From NCBI RefSeq assembly GCF_019168305.1, contig NZ_JAHTBI010000021.1, forward strand, positions 1-47,555: a stretch of DNA of 47,555 nt, written 5' to 3'. Under the pieces are notes generated by a model, which saw only the letters and a program-made list of their open reading frames with translations, made no database searches and was not told the origin of the DNA. This DNA is from Pseudomonas aegrilactucae (GTDB taxonomy: Bacteria; Pseudomonadota; Gammaproteobacteria; Pseudomonadales; Pseudomonadaceae). Positions 37,030-46,023 of this stretch are shown in pieces (position 1 is the first letter of the stretch; the number at the start of each line of letters is the position of its first letter). A program made the translations under genes and the position numbers.

Positions 37030-37974
37030 TCAAGCGCGGATCACGGCCTTGAGCACCGCCTTGAACGTCTCGATCTGCTCGTCACTGAAGGCTGCAAATA
37101 CCGCGTCCTGCTGCTCGCGGGCAATCGTCCACAAGGCCTCGGTCTGGTCGATGCCCGCCACGCTCAGGCGCACATGCCCCGCCGCCTCGCTGTCACATAC
37201 CAGGCCCTTGCGCTTGAGGTTGGCCACCGCCTCGTCGATCTCGCGCGCCGACATCGCCACCTCCCGCTGCAAATCGGCCAGGTTCAACCCTGCATCGTTC
37301 TCCAGCACCATCAGCATGCGTGCCTCGCTGGTGCGCAGGCCACTGGACAGTTGCCTGGGCTGATAGCTGGCCTGATAGGCACGCAACGCCTGGGTCATCA
37401 GGTAGTACAGGTTGTGGCTCAGGCGTCCCTGGAAGTGGCTGCTCGGCGCCTGGCCTTCTTCACGGCGGGTCATGCGGGTGTGCGGCAGCACCATGGAGTA
37501 CGCACCCTGATGATAGAGCAAGGGCGAACGTCCACCGTCTTCGAAGGCAACCACCTTGCCCAGCAGGATCCAGTGGTCCCCCCCATCGATCAACTTGTGC
37601 GTCAGGCACTGGAAACTCGCCGAGCAATCGGCCAGCAGCGGCGCCCCGCCCTCACCCGCGCGGTACTCGATACCGACGAAGCGATCGTCCCTGGGTTTGG
37701 CGAAGTTGTTCGACAGCTCGATCTGGTCGGCCGCCAGTATGTTTACCGCAAAGTGGCTGGCCGCCTGGAACACCTCCAGGCTGCTGGAGCGTTTGTCCAG
37801 GCTCCAGAGAATCAACGGCGGGTCAAGCGAGACAGAGTTGAAACTGTTGGCCGTGACGCCGACCTTGTTGCCGGCCGCATCGGCGGCCGTGACCACGGTG
37901 ACGCCGGTGGCGAAGTTGCCCAGGGCGCGACGAAACGCGCGACTGTCGAAGCCCGTCAGGGGTTGATCAGACAT
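37030..37974 (-). CDS. flavin reductase component of a two-component p-hydroxyphenylacetate-type hydroxylase (C1-HpaH-like)
   Basis: Protein of 314 residues. Residues 1-170 form a flavin reductase-like FMN-binding domain: FRRALGNFATGVTVVTA, then GVTANSFNSVSLDPPLILWSLDKRSS and HFAVNILAADQIELSNNFA. The C-terminal 120 residues form a MarR-like winged helix (SEARMLMVLENDAGLNLADLQREVAMSAREIDEAVANLKRKGLV). This fusion is the layout of the C1 reductase of Acinetobacter 4-hydroxyphenylacetate hydroxylase, where the MarR-like part senses the aromatic substrate. Its partner oxygenase gene lies 62 bases upstream on the same strand. Confidence 0.9.
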   Translation of the reverse strand: MSDQPLTGFDSRAFRRALGNFATGVTVVTAADAAGNKVGVTANSFNSVSLDPPLILWSLDKRSSSLEVFQAASHFAVNILAADQIELSNNFAKPRDDRFVGIEYRAGEGGAPLLADCSASFQCLTHKLIDGGDHWILLGKVVAFEDGGRSPLLYHQGAYSMVLPHTRMTRREEGQAPSSHFQGRLSHNLYYLMTQALRAYQASYQPRQLSSGLRTSEARMLMVLENDAGLNLADLQREVAMSAREIDEAVANLKRKGLVCDSEAAGHVRLSVAGIDQTEALWTIAREQQDAVFAAFSDEQIETFKAVLKAVIRA

Positions 37975-38036
37975 GCAAGACTCCCCGGCCGCCGCCAGGG
38001 CAGCCGTACGTTGTTGTTATGTGAGGACCGCGTGGT

Positions 38037-39206
38037 TCAGACCATGCTCGGGTCGGGTTCCAGGCCCATCAGCTCACGGCCGAGGATCTGGGTGCACACG
38101 TCGTAGTCGGTGTAGGCATGTGCGCCGGTCATGTGCGCATCACGCCACAGGCGCTGCATCTCGTTGGACTCGAACCAGGCGGTGCCGCCCGCGGCGTCGA
38201 ACAGGCGGTCCACGGCCTGGATGCACATCTTTACCGCGTAGCCCTGGTTGGTGCGCCAGAACGCCAGGGTCTCGCGGCTCGGGTACTGGTGGCGTTCGCT
38301 GTGTTCGGCATGCTCCTGCCAGGTTTTCTCCAGGAAGGCGCGGGCAGCAGCCACCTGATGGGTCGATTCGGCCAGGCGCATCAGCGCCGGGGTGGCCGCC
38401 CCCACTGCGGCACCGGTATAGGCGCGCACGCGGGTGCGGGTCTTTTCGCGGAACGCCTCGAGCATGCGTTCGGCAATGCCCAGGCTGACCGTGGAGAAGC
38501 CGCTGGCAAAGTAGGGGCGGTAAGGCGAATAGAATACCTTGCTATCCGGGTACAGGCCGAAGCCGGCCGACTTGCCTTCCATCATGTCCTTGGCTTTCTG
38601 GATGCGGTACTCGGGCACGAAGGCGTTGTCGATGAGCAGGGTCTTGGTACCACTGCCCTTCATGCCGGCGGCGTGCCAGTCGTCACGGATCTGGTAGTCG
38701 CTGCGCGGCAGCACGGCGAAGCAATAGTCCTGGCCACCTTCGGCATTGGTGCGACGGCAGCCGACGATGGCCCATTCGGCATGGTCACTGCCGCTGCTCC
38801 AACCCATTTCGCCGCTGAACAGCAGGCCGCCTTCGACTTCCTCGACACGCCCGAAGGGGGCGATGCTGCTGCTGGCAGTGGCATTGCGGTCACGCCCCCA
38901 GATCTCTTCCTGCAAGCGCGCCGGGAACATCGCCAACTGATGGCTGTGGGTGCACAGCAGGCTCATGGCCCAGGCGGTGCTGGCGCAGGCGCCGGCCAGC
39001 AAGGCGATGCAATCGGCGAATGCGGGCAGCGGTATCTCCATGCCGCCGTAGGCCTGGGGCTGGAAGGCGCGGTGCAGGCCGATGCCCTTGAGCAGGGCGA
39101 TATTCTCGGCGGGGACCTGGCGTTCCTGCTCGGCGCGGGCGGCGTTGGCGGCGATGATCGGCAACAGTGGCTTGAGGTCTTCAAGCAGCGGGTTTGGCTT
39201 TTTCAT
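38037..39206 (-). CDS. flavin-dependent monooxygenase, oxygenase component (C2-HpaH-like, acyl-CoA dehydrogenase fold)
   Basis: Protein of 389 residues with an acyl-CoA dehydrogenase fold that uses reduced FMN from the reductase encoded next to it. Marks of the C2 group are CTHSHQLAMFP, the FMN-site segment MGWSSGSDHAEWAIVG, and GTAWFESNEMQRLWRDAHMTGAHAYTDYDV near the C-terminus. It probably hydroxylates a phenolic ring next to the hydroxyl group (4-hydroxyphenylacetate, tyramine or similar). It lies between the decarboxylase gene and the reductase gene on the same strand, with a REP pair upstream. Confidence 0.88.
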   Translation of the reverse strand: MKKPNPLLEDLKPLLPIIAANAARAEQERQVPAENIALLKGIGLHRAFQPQAYGGMEIPLPAFADCIALLAGACASTAWAMSLLCTHSHQLAMFPARLQEEIWGRDRNATASSSIAPFGRVEEVEGGLLFSGEMGWSSGSDHAEWAIVGCRRTNAEGGQDYCFAVLPRSDYQIRDDWHAAGMKGSGTKTLLIDNAFVPEYRIQKAKDMMEGKSAGFGLYPDSKVFYSPYRPYFASGFSTVSLGIAERMLEAFREKTRTRVRAYTGAAVGAATPALMRLAESTHQVAAARAFLEKTWQEHAEHSERHQYPSRETLAFWRTNQGYAVKMCIQAVDRLFDAAGGTAWFESNEMQRLWRDAHMTGAHAYTDYDVCTQILGRELMGLEPDPSMV

Positions 39207-39350
39207 GGGTGGCCCTGCTTATTATTGGATGTCCGCGCCGGGCTGCGACAAAGGCAGTCAGCGCTGGATGCAGGGCCAGTATGGGAGGGGCAAGGCGACG
39301 GGAAAATGCACCTTCCAGAGGCAAGATTGTACTTTTCATGGGCCTTGAGG

Positions 39351-39430
39351 GCCTCTTCGCTGGCAAGCCAGCTCCCACAGGTCATGCAGTCTACACAAAG
39401 CACTGTGGGAGCGGGCTTGCCAGCGAAGGC
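39351..39430. repeat. REP palindrome pair
   Basis: GCCTCTTCGCTGGCAAGCC...CCCACAGG (39351-39381) faces its inverted copy (39403-39430) across about 20 bases. The pair touches the stop of the decarboxylase gene. It may stabilise the upstream message and separate its expression from the oxygenase gene. Confidence 0.88.
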
Positions 39431-39431
39431 G

Positions 39432-40853
39432 TCAGCGGGGCTGTACCTGAACGACCTCCTGCAACCGCGCCCACAGCCGTGCCACATGCTCGCGCTCGGT
39501 CGGCAATGCGCCCACCGACACCCGCACCATCCACTCACCGTTCAAGGTGGCCGGGGTCACATACGCCGCCCCCGAGGCATTCAAGCGATCCGCCCAGGCC
39601 CGCGTGTGCTGGTCCAGCGCATCACCTTCCAGCCCGCCCGGCTGATGACGAATGCACAAGGTCTGCAGGTGCACCGGCGCCAGCACCTCCCACTGCGCCG
39701 CACCACTCACCTGCTCGGCCAGCCAGCGTGCGTTGTCCAGGTCGCGCCGCAGACGCTGCTGCAAACCCTCCACCCCTTCGCTGCGCACCATGAACCACAG
39801 CTTCAGCGCACGGAACCGGCGCCCCAACGGGATGCCCCAGTCACGCAGGTTCTTCACCTCGCTGTCGACCGCCGACTGCAGGTAGCTGGGGTTGGTGCTC
39901 ATCACGCGGATCAGGTGCTGCGGGTCGCGCACGAAATACAGCGAGCAGTCGAACGCCACGCCCAGCCACTTGTGCGCATTGACCACGATGGAGTCGGCCT
40001 GCTCGATGCCCTCCCACATCCAGCGGCACTCCGGCAGGATCATCGCCGAACCGGCCATGGCCGAGTCGACATGCAGCCACAGCCCATGGGCGCGGGCAAT
40101 CCGCCCGATCGGCGCCAGCGGGTCCAGTGCCGTGGTGGTCGTGGTGCCGGTGGTGGCAACCACCGCACACGGCTGCAACCCGGCCGCCAGGTCCTGTTCG
40201 ATCGCTGCGGCCAGGGCCTCGGGGCGCATGGCGAAGGCTTCGTCGACCTCGATGTAGCGAATGTTGTGCTTGCCGAAACCGGCCAGCAAGGCGGCCTTGT
40301 CCACCGAGCTGTGGGCCTGGGCGCTGGTGTAGATCATCAGCGGTTTGGCCAGGCCCTGCAGGCCACCCTTGACCAGCGCATAGTCGCTGGCGCGCTCGCG
40401 GGCACAGATCAGCGCTACCAGGGTGCTGCTCGACGCGGTGTCCTGGATCACGCCGCTCCAGGCGCCGGACAGGCCGACCATCTGGCGCAGCCAGTCCACC
40501 GTGGTCTCTTCCAGTTCGCTCAACGCCGGGCTCGACTGCCAGGACAAGCCCAGCACGCCCAGGCCGGTACTGAGAAAATCACCCAGCACCGAGGACAGGG
40601 TACCGTTGGAGGGGAAGTAGCCGAAAAAATCCGGGTGCTGCCAATGTGACAGGCCCGGCATCACCAACTGGTCGACATCTGCCAGGATCTGCTCGAACGC
40701 TTCGCCCTGCTGCGGCGCTGCCGGCGGCAAGGCGTTCTTCAGGTAGCCCGGTGCGACCTGCGCCATCACCGGCCGGCTGGCGACACTGCTGCGGTAGTCG
40801 GCGATACGGTCGATCAGTCGATGACCCTGCTGGCGAAATTCTTCTGGGCTCAC
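39432..40853 (-). CDS. aromatic-L-amino-acid decarboxylase (DOPA decarboxylase-like)
   Basis: Group II PLP decarboxylase of 473 residues. PLP contacts are visible: H181 in AQAHSSVDKAALLAG stacks on the ring, D263 in HVDSAMAGSAM holds the pyridine nitrogen, and K295 in NAHKWLGVAFDCS forms the Schiff base. The N-terminal HPDFFGYFPS is typical of aromatic decarboxylases. P. putida has an enzyme of this family described as specific for L-DOPA; this could be the same one, but substrate choice cannot be read reliably from the sequence. A LysR gene lies 82 bases upstream on the same strand, and the two-component hydroxylase is downstream. Confidence 0.92.
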   Translation of the reverse strand: MSPEEFRQQGHRLIDRIADYRSSVASRPVMAQVAPGYLKNALPPAAPQQGEAFEQILADVDQLVMPGLSHWQHPDFFGYFPSNGTLSSVLGDFLSTGLGVLGLSWQSSPALSELEETTVDWLRQMVGLSGAWSGVIQDTASSSTLVALICARERASDYALVKGGLQGLAKPLMIYTSAQAHSSVDKAALLAGFGKHNIRYIEVDEAFAMRPEALAAAIEQDLAAGLQPCAVVATTGTTTTTALDPLAPIGRIARAHGLWLHVDSAMAGSAMILPECRWMWEGIEQADSIVVNAHKWLGVAFDCSLYFVRDPQHLIRVMSTNPSYLQSAVDSEVKNLRDWGIPLGRRFRALKLWFMVRSEGVEGLQQRLRRDLDNARWLAEQVSGAAQWEVLAPVHLQTLCIRHQPGGLEGDALDQHTRAWADRLNASGAAYVTPATLNGEWMVRVSVGALPTEREHVARLWARLQEVVQVQPR

Positions 40854-40935
40854 GCGCTTGCTCCTGTGGTGGTTGCACTGCCACCGAGTCTAGGCGCTGC
40901 TTGAACCGTGAAATACGCCACGCGGCGCATAGCTG

Positions 40936-41880
40936 CTATGGCGAATCCACATAGTTGCCGGTCACACCGAACTGCGACTGCTGCCACAGCTCGAACACCA
41001 GCGCGCGAAACCAGCGATGCTCGGCCGACGCCTGCAAACGTTGGTGCCACACCACCCAGTAGCGCTGGGTGCGCTCGACAAACCCCAGCGGGCGCCATAC
41101 CACCGGGTGCAGGCGGCTGAGCTGGCGGGCGATATGTTCCGGCACTGTCACCAGCGCCTGACTGGCGCAGACCACCTGCACCGCCGCCGCAAAGAACGGC
41201 ACCTGCAGGGTGATGCGCCGGCTCAGCCCCTGGGCACGCAAGTGCTGGTCGATGAAGCTGTCCTTGTCGCCGCCACCGGAAATGCGCACATGCCCCCAGG
41301 CGCGATAATCGTCCTGGCTCAGTTCGGCGCACTGCGCCAGCGGGTGGTCACGGTGCATCAGGCACACCGCACGGTCCTCGCCGAGCATGCGCCCGTGCAG
41401 GTTGGCCGGGGCGTGGTCGAACAGGGTCGTGGCCAGGTCGATTTCGCCACTGGCCAGGCGCTCGAACTGGTCGGGCGACCAACTGCGGTACTCCAGCGAA
41501 ACGCCCGGTGCCAACTCGGCCAGGCGGCTCACCAGCAGCGGCAGCATGTGCTCGGCGATATAGTCGGAAGCCGCCAGGCAGAAGCGCCGCTCGCAGCGTT
41601 GCGGGCTGAAGGTGCCCGGTTGGCGCAATGCCTCCAGGTCCTCCAGCACCTGGCGCAATGGCCCCACCAGCGCCTGGGCCTGCTCACTCAATACATAGCC
41701 ACGGCCCTGACGCACCAGCAACGGGTCGCCGAAGGCCTGACGCATGTGCGCCAGTTGCCGACTGAGTACCGACTGGCTGCTGCCCAGCCGCTGGGCGGCA
41801 TGGCTGAGGTTCTTCAACTGCAGCAGCGTATCGAGGGCGTGCAGGTGCGCCAGGCTCAACGAGGCAAAGGTGGGGTTCAC
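40936..41880 (-). CDS. LysR-family regulator upstream of the decarboxylase
   Basis: Protein of 314 residues starting with GTG at 41880, which gives NPTFASLSLAHLHALDTLLQLKNLSHAAQRLGSSQSVLSRQLAHMRQAFGDPLLVRQGRGYVL, a full winged helix-turn-helix of the NodD/PcpR-like branch. A substrate-binding domain follows (FCLAASDYIAEHMLPLLVSRL). It is codirectional with the decarboxylase gene, which is probably its target. A frame extending upstream of 41880 is open but not LysR-like. Confidence 0.92.
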   Translation of the reverse strand: MNPTFASLSLAHLHALDTLLQLKNLSHAAQRLGSSQSVLSRQLAHMRQAFGDPLLVRQGRGYVLSEQAQALVGPLRQVLEDLEALRQPGTFSPQRCERRFCLAASDYIAEHMLPLLVSRLAELAPGVSLEYRSWSPDQFERLASGEIDLATTLFDHAPANLHGRMLGEDRAVCLMHRDHPLAQCAELSQDDYRAWGHVRISGGGDKDSFIDQHLRAQGLSRRITLQVPFFAAAVQVVCASQALVTVPEHIARQLSRLHPVVWRPLGFVERTQRYWVVWHQRLQASAEHRWFRALVFELWQQSQFGVTGNYVDSP

Positions 41881-41932
41881 GGCGGGCTCCGGCACGGATG
41901 AAGGCCCAAGGCTAAGGGGTTTTTCCAGGTTT

Positions 41933-43333
41933 TTACAGCGCCGCCACCGCACGCTGCGCCCTGCCCCGGGTGCGCTGGTAGGCAATGGCCAGGCCGACGA
42001 ACCACAACGGCATCACGCACAAGGCCAACCGGGTGTCCGGCCTGAGCGCCAGCAGCGACAGCACGAACGCCAGGAACCCCAGGGTCGCCCAGGCCATCGC
42101 CACACCGCCCGGCATCTTGTAGCGCGACTGCGCATGCAGGTCAGGTCGCGCCTTGCGGTAGCAGATATACGACACCAGTATCGTCGACCAGGTGAAGATC
42201 ACCAGGATGGCCGAAATGGTCGAGACGATGGTGAACACCGTCATCACTTCCGGGAAGATGAACAGCAGCAACACCCCCAGCAACATCAGCACGGTCGAAA
42301 ATGCCAGGCTCGCCACCGGCACGCTGTGGCGCGACAGGCGGCCCAGGCGCGCGGGGGCATTGCCCTGGCGGGCCAGGCCGAACAGCATGCGGCTGGTGGA
42401 GAACACCCCGCTGTTGGCCGACGATGCGGCCGAGGTCAGCACGACGAAGTTGACGATACCTGCCGCCGCTGGAAAGCCGGCCACCAGAAACAGCTCCACG
42501 AATGGGCTCTTGCTGGGCGACACCTGCTGCCACGACGTCACCGCGATGATGCACGCCAGCGACACCACGTAGAACAGGATGATGCGCAGCGGGATCGCAT
42601 TGATCGCCTTGGGCAGGACCTTTTCGGGCGAGCGGGTTTCGGCGGCCGTGGTGCCCACCAGCTCAGTGCCGGCGAACGAGAAGATCGCGATCTGAAAGCC
42701 CGCGAAGAACCCCATCAGGCCATTCGGGAACGCCGCCTTGGCTTCGAACAGGTGCCCCAGCGAGGCCGTGACCCCGGTAGGTGAAACGAACGAAGTCGCG
42801 ATCAGTACACCACTCACCGCAATCAACGCCAGCACGGCGATGATCTTGACGATGGCAAACCAGAACTCCACTTCGCCAAACAGGCGCACCGTGAGCACGT
42901 TCAGGGCGAACAAGGTGATCATCATGCCGATCGCCGGCCCCCAGGCCGGCAGGTCGGGATACCAGTGCTGGAAGAAGCCGCCCACCACCACGGCGTCCCC
43001 CACCACCGCCACGCACCAGCTCAGCCAGTACGACCAGCCCAGGAAAAATGCGGCGCGCGGGCCGATGTAGGCACCCGCAAAGTCTGCGAATGACTTGAAC
43101 TGCAGGTTGGACAGCAACAGTTCACCCATGGCCCGCATGACGAAATACAGGAAGAAACCGATGATCATGTAGATCAGCAGGATCGAGGTACCGGACAGGG
43201 CGATGATCTTGCCCGAGCCCATGAACAGCCCTGTACCGATGGCACCGCCAATCGAGATCAACTGGATGTGGCGGTTGCTCAGGGTACGTTGCAACTGAGG
43301 CGATGACGCGGCGTCACGCACGGAAGAATTCAT
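41933..43333 (-). CDS. amino acid permease (APC superfamily, CycA-like)
   Basis: Inner-membrane protein of 466 residues with about twelve hydrophobic helices. The start HIQLISIGGAIGTGLFMGSGKII is the APC signature; FAGTELVGTTAAETRSPEKVLPKAIN is the conserved consensus of amino acid transporters of the AAT family. It resembles the D-serine/D-alanine/glycine and GABA permeases. The amidohydrolase gene lies 98 bases upstream on the same strand. Substrate uncertain. Confidence 0.92.
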   Translation of the reverse strand: MNSSVRDAASSPQLQRTLSNRHIQLISIGGAIGTGLFMGSGKIIALSGTSILLIYMIIGFFLYFVMRAMGELLLSNLQFKSFADFAGAYIGPRAAFFLGWSYWLSWCVAVVGDAVVVGGFFQHWYPDLPAWGPAIGMMITLFALNVLTVRLFGEVEFWFAIVKIIAVLALIAVSGVLIATSFVSPTGVTASLGHLFEAKAAFPNGLMGFFAGFQIAIFSFAGTELVGTTAAETRSPEKVLPKAINAIPLRIILFYVVSLACIIAVTSWQQVSPSKSPFVELFLVAGFPAAAGIVNFVVLTSAASSANSGVFSTSRMLFGLARQGNAPARLGRLSRHSVPVASLAFSTVLMLLGVLLLFIFPEVMTVFTIVSTISAILVIFTWSTILVSYICYRKARPDLHAQSRYKMPGGVAMAWATLGFLAFVLSLLALRPDTRLALCVMPLWFVGLAIAYQRTRGRAQRAVAAL

Positions 43334-43431
43334 AACTCAACCTCTTGGTTTTTGTGTTCTGGAGTTGAGGCAGCAATGGGAAGAACGATCTTGTCATGTG
43401 GGGTACGGCTGGCCTGCAGCCAGCCGTGGGT

Positions 43432-44466
43432 TCAGCGGGTTTTGCCTTCGAAGCCCTGCAGCACGTTGACCGCGTTGATGCCGATCTCGTCGACCATGTA
43501 GCCGCCCTCCATCACGAACAGGGTCGGGACGCCAACGGCCGCTATCGCCTCGCCGATACCGAAATAGTCATCACTCTCGAGCAGGAAGTGGCTGATCGGG
43601 TCGTCCTTGAAGGTGTCCACCCCAAGCGAAATCACCAGCACCTCTGGCCCGAACGCGCGCAGACGCTGGCAGGCATCCACCAGGGCGGCCTGGTACTGGG
43701 CCCAGCGCGTGTGCTTGGGCAGTGGGTAATTGAGGTTCATGCCCTCCCCGGCGCCGGCGCCGCGCTCATCGGCAAAGCCGCTGAAATACGGGTAGGACAC
43801 TGCCGGCTCGCCATGCAGGGACACGAACAGCACATCGGCGCGGTCGTAGAAGATGTTCTGGGTGCCGTTGCCGTGATGGAAATCCACATCCAGCACCGCC
43901 ACGCGCCTGGCACCCTGGGTAATCGCCTGCTGCGCGGCGATCGCGGCATTGTTCAGGTAGCAATAGCCGCCCATGTATTCACGCGCGGCGTGGTGCCCCG
44001 GTGGCCGGCACAGGGCGAACGCGCTGTGCTGGCCTTCGTCGAGCAGGGCCAGGCCGGTCAGGGCGATGTCGGCGCTGGTCTTCACCGCCTGCCAGGTGCT
44101 GGCGGTGATCGGTGCGCCGGCATCCATGGCGAAAAAGCCCAGCTTGCCGTCGATGAAGTCGGGCACCTGGTCATTGGCCAGGTCGCGCACCGGCCACACC
44201 AGCGGCAGCGCGTCGTGGCTGCGGCCAATGGCGCTCCACTGGTCCCAGGCCGACTCCAGGAAGGCGACGTAGCGCTCGCTGTGCGCGTTGACGTAGCAGG
44301 CACGGTCGAAGCGGCGCGGCGCGATGATGTCGCCCAACCCTTCGCTCATGACCCGCCGGCAGACGGTGTCAGCGCGGCTGGGCTGCTCGAAGGACGGCTT
44401 GAGTACGCCGTCCTTCAACTCGGTGCCGTGATGCAAACGGTGGGACTCGCTAAAGATGGTCAGCAT
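43432..44466 (-). CDS. histone-deacetylase-family amidohydrolase (acetylpolyamine amidohydrolase-like)
   Basis: Zinc hydrolase of 344 residues. The family centre is complete: PPGHHAAREYMGGYCYLNNAAIAA with the two catalytic His, then VLDVDFHHGNGTQNIFY with Asp and His zinc ligands, SLGVDTFKDDP with the third Asp, and the C-terminal GGYMVDEIG with the catalytic Tyr. Bacterial members remove acetyl groups from acetylpolyamines or related amides. It is divergent from an Lrp/AsnC gene 123 bases away, and upstream of the permease on the same strand, so the two probably act together on an acylated amine or amino compound. Confidence 0.93.
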   Translation of the reverse strand: MLTIFSESHRLHHGTELKDGVLKPSFEQPSRADTVCRRVMSEGLGDIIAPRRFDRACYVNAHSERYVAFLESAWDQWSAIGRSHDALPLVWPVRDLANDQVPDFIDGKLGFFAMDAGAPITASTWQAVKTSADIALTGLALLDEGQHSAFALCRPPGHHAAREYMGGYCYLNNAAIAAQQAITQGARRVAVLDVDFHHGNGTQNIFYDRADVLFVSLHGEPAVSYPYFSGFADERGAGAGEGMNLNYPLPKHTRWAQYQAALVDACQRLRAFGPEVLVISLGVDTFKDDPISHFLLESDDYFGIGEAIAAVGVPTLFVMEGGYMVDEIGINAVNVLQGFEGKTR

Positions 44467-44589
44467 GGAAAGGCTCGTCTTTGCACAGTGTGGGTGTGCA
44501 AATAGCCTATTCCGGAGCTCGTGATCTTTTTTTGCTATTTCTTCTGTCCGTGATAGCTTTTTGAGTCAGTTTTACCCCGAGATATCAGC

Positions 44590-45099
44590 ATGTCGAAAAA
44601 AATATCCAAACGCATTGTTCTCGACGATACCGACCGCGCCATCCTTGCGCTGCTGCAGGCCGACGCCAGCATCTCCAATGCCGAACTCAGCGAGCGGCTG
44701 TCGCTGAGCCTTACGCCGTGCTGGCGCAGGCGCCGGCGCCTGGAAGAGGCAGGCGTGATCCAGGACTACCAGGCCAACCTCGACCGACGCCTGCTGGGGC
44801 TGAACATCATGGCCTTCGTGCATATCCGCTTCTCGACCCACACCGACCATACCCCCGAGGCGTTCGAGGCGGTGATCAACACCCTGCCCGAGGTAATTGC
44901 CTGCCACAAGATCACCGGCGACGCCGACTACCTGCTGCAGGTGCTGGCGCAGGACCTGGACAGCTACAGCGATTTTGTCGAGGGGGTATTGCGCCGCCAA
45001 CTGGGCATCGCCTCGATCCAGTCGAGCCTGGCCCTGCGCGAGGTCAAGGCCACCCACCGTATCGCAATACCTGCGCCAAGCCGGCACGAACACGACTGA
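44590..45099 (+). CDS. Lrp/AsnC-family regulator
   Basis: Protein of 169 residues. The N-terminal helix-turn-helix is IVLDDTDRAILALLQADASISNAELSERLSLSLTPCWRRRRRLEEAGVIQDYQ, the canonical AsnC pattern. The C-terminal RAM domain (VIACHKITGDADYLLQVLAQDLDSYSDFVEGVLRR) binds small ligands such as amino acids. It is divergent from the amidohydrolase gene and probably controls it and the permease. Confidence 0.94.
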   Translation: MSKKISKRIVLDDTDRAILALLQADASISNAELSERLSLSLTPCWRRRRRLEEAGVIQDYQANLDRRLLGLNIMAFVHIRFSTHTDHTPEAFEAVINTLPEVIACHKITGDADYLLQVLAQDLDSYSDFVEGVLRRQLGIASIQSSLALREVKATHRIAIPAPSRHEHD

Positions 45100-45159
45100 T
45101 CGGCCAGCGCGCAGACGACGAAAGCTCTAGAATGAGCGCTTGTTGAACACGAGGCCCCC

Positions 45160-46023
45160 ATGGATATCGACCTGGCGCGTACCTTTATCGAAATCGTGCG
45201 CAGCGGCAGCCTGGTCGCCGCCGCCGAACGCCTGCACGTGACCCAGACCGCCATCAGCGCGCGGGTGCAGAAACTCGAGCAGTTGCTCGGCTGCCAGCTG
45301 TTCGTGCGCAGCCGCAGCGGCGCCAGCCTGACCGCCGACGGCGAAGGGTTCGTGGCCTATGCCAACCAGCTGGTGCACACCTGGGAGGCGGCGCGTCGTG
45401 ACCTGCCCTTGCCGGAGGGGTGTCATCAGGTGCTGCACATCGGCGGCGAGGTCAGCCTGTGCAACCCGCTGGTGCTGGACTGGGTAAGGGTGCTGCACCA
45501 GGAGGTGCCCAGCCATGCGATCCGCAGCGAAGTGGGTGACAGCGAGACGTTGCTGCGCAAGCTGGAGATGGGTGTGCTGGATGCGGTGCTGGTGTACCAG
45601 CCGGCCTATGGCCCGGGGCTTCAGGTAGAGCAACTGCTGGAAGAGAAGCTGGTGCGGGTACGCCGCGTGAGCCAGCCCGAACCCTACATCTACATCGACT
45701 GGGGTGAAGCCTTCCGCCGCCAGCATGACATCGCGCTACCCGAGTGCGCCCGCCCGGCGCTGAGTTTCAACCTCGGCCCGCTGGCCCTGCAGTACATCCT
45801 CGAACATGGCGGCAGCGGCTATTTCCGCACACGTGTGGTGCAGAGCTACCTGGACAACGGCGTGCTCGAACGGGTGCCACATGCCCCCGAGTTCACCTAC
45901 CCGACCTACCTGGTGTATGCCCGCGAGCGCGACTCGGCGGCGTTGCAGCAGGCCTTCAGCCTGCTACGCGGCGTGGTCGCGGGGGAATGCGACTGGTCCC
46001 AGCGCTGGGACCCGCTCATCTAG
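45160..46023 (+). CDS. LysR-family regulator
   Basis: Protein of 287 residues. The helix-turn-helix is clear (DLARTFIEIVRSGSLVAAAERLHVTQTAISARVQKLEQLLGCQLFVRSRSG). The effector domain follows (LHIGGEVSLCNPLVLDW). It lies 60 bases after the AsnC gene on the same strand. Its last 60 bases overlap the end of the convergent HPP gene. Target unknown. Confidence 0.92.
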   Translation: MDIDLARTFIEIVRSGSLVAAAERLHVTQTAISARVQKLEQLLGCQLFVRSRSGASLTADGEGFVAYANQLVHTWEAARRDLPLPEGCHQVLHIGGEVSLCNPLVLDWVRVLHQEVPSHAIRSEVGDSETLLRKLEMGVLDAVLVYQPAYGPGLQVEQLLEEKLVRVRRVSQPEPYIYIDWGEAFRRQHDIALPECARPALSFNLGPLALQYILEHGGSGYFRTRVVQSYLDNGVLERVPHAPEFTYPTYLVYARERDSAALQQAFSLLRGVVAGECDWSQRWDPLI

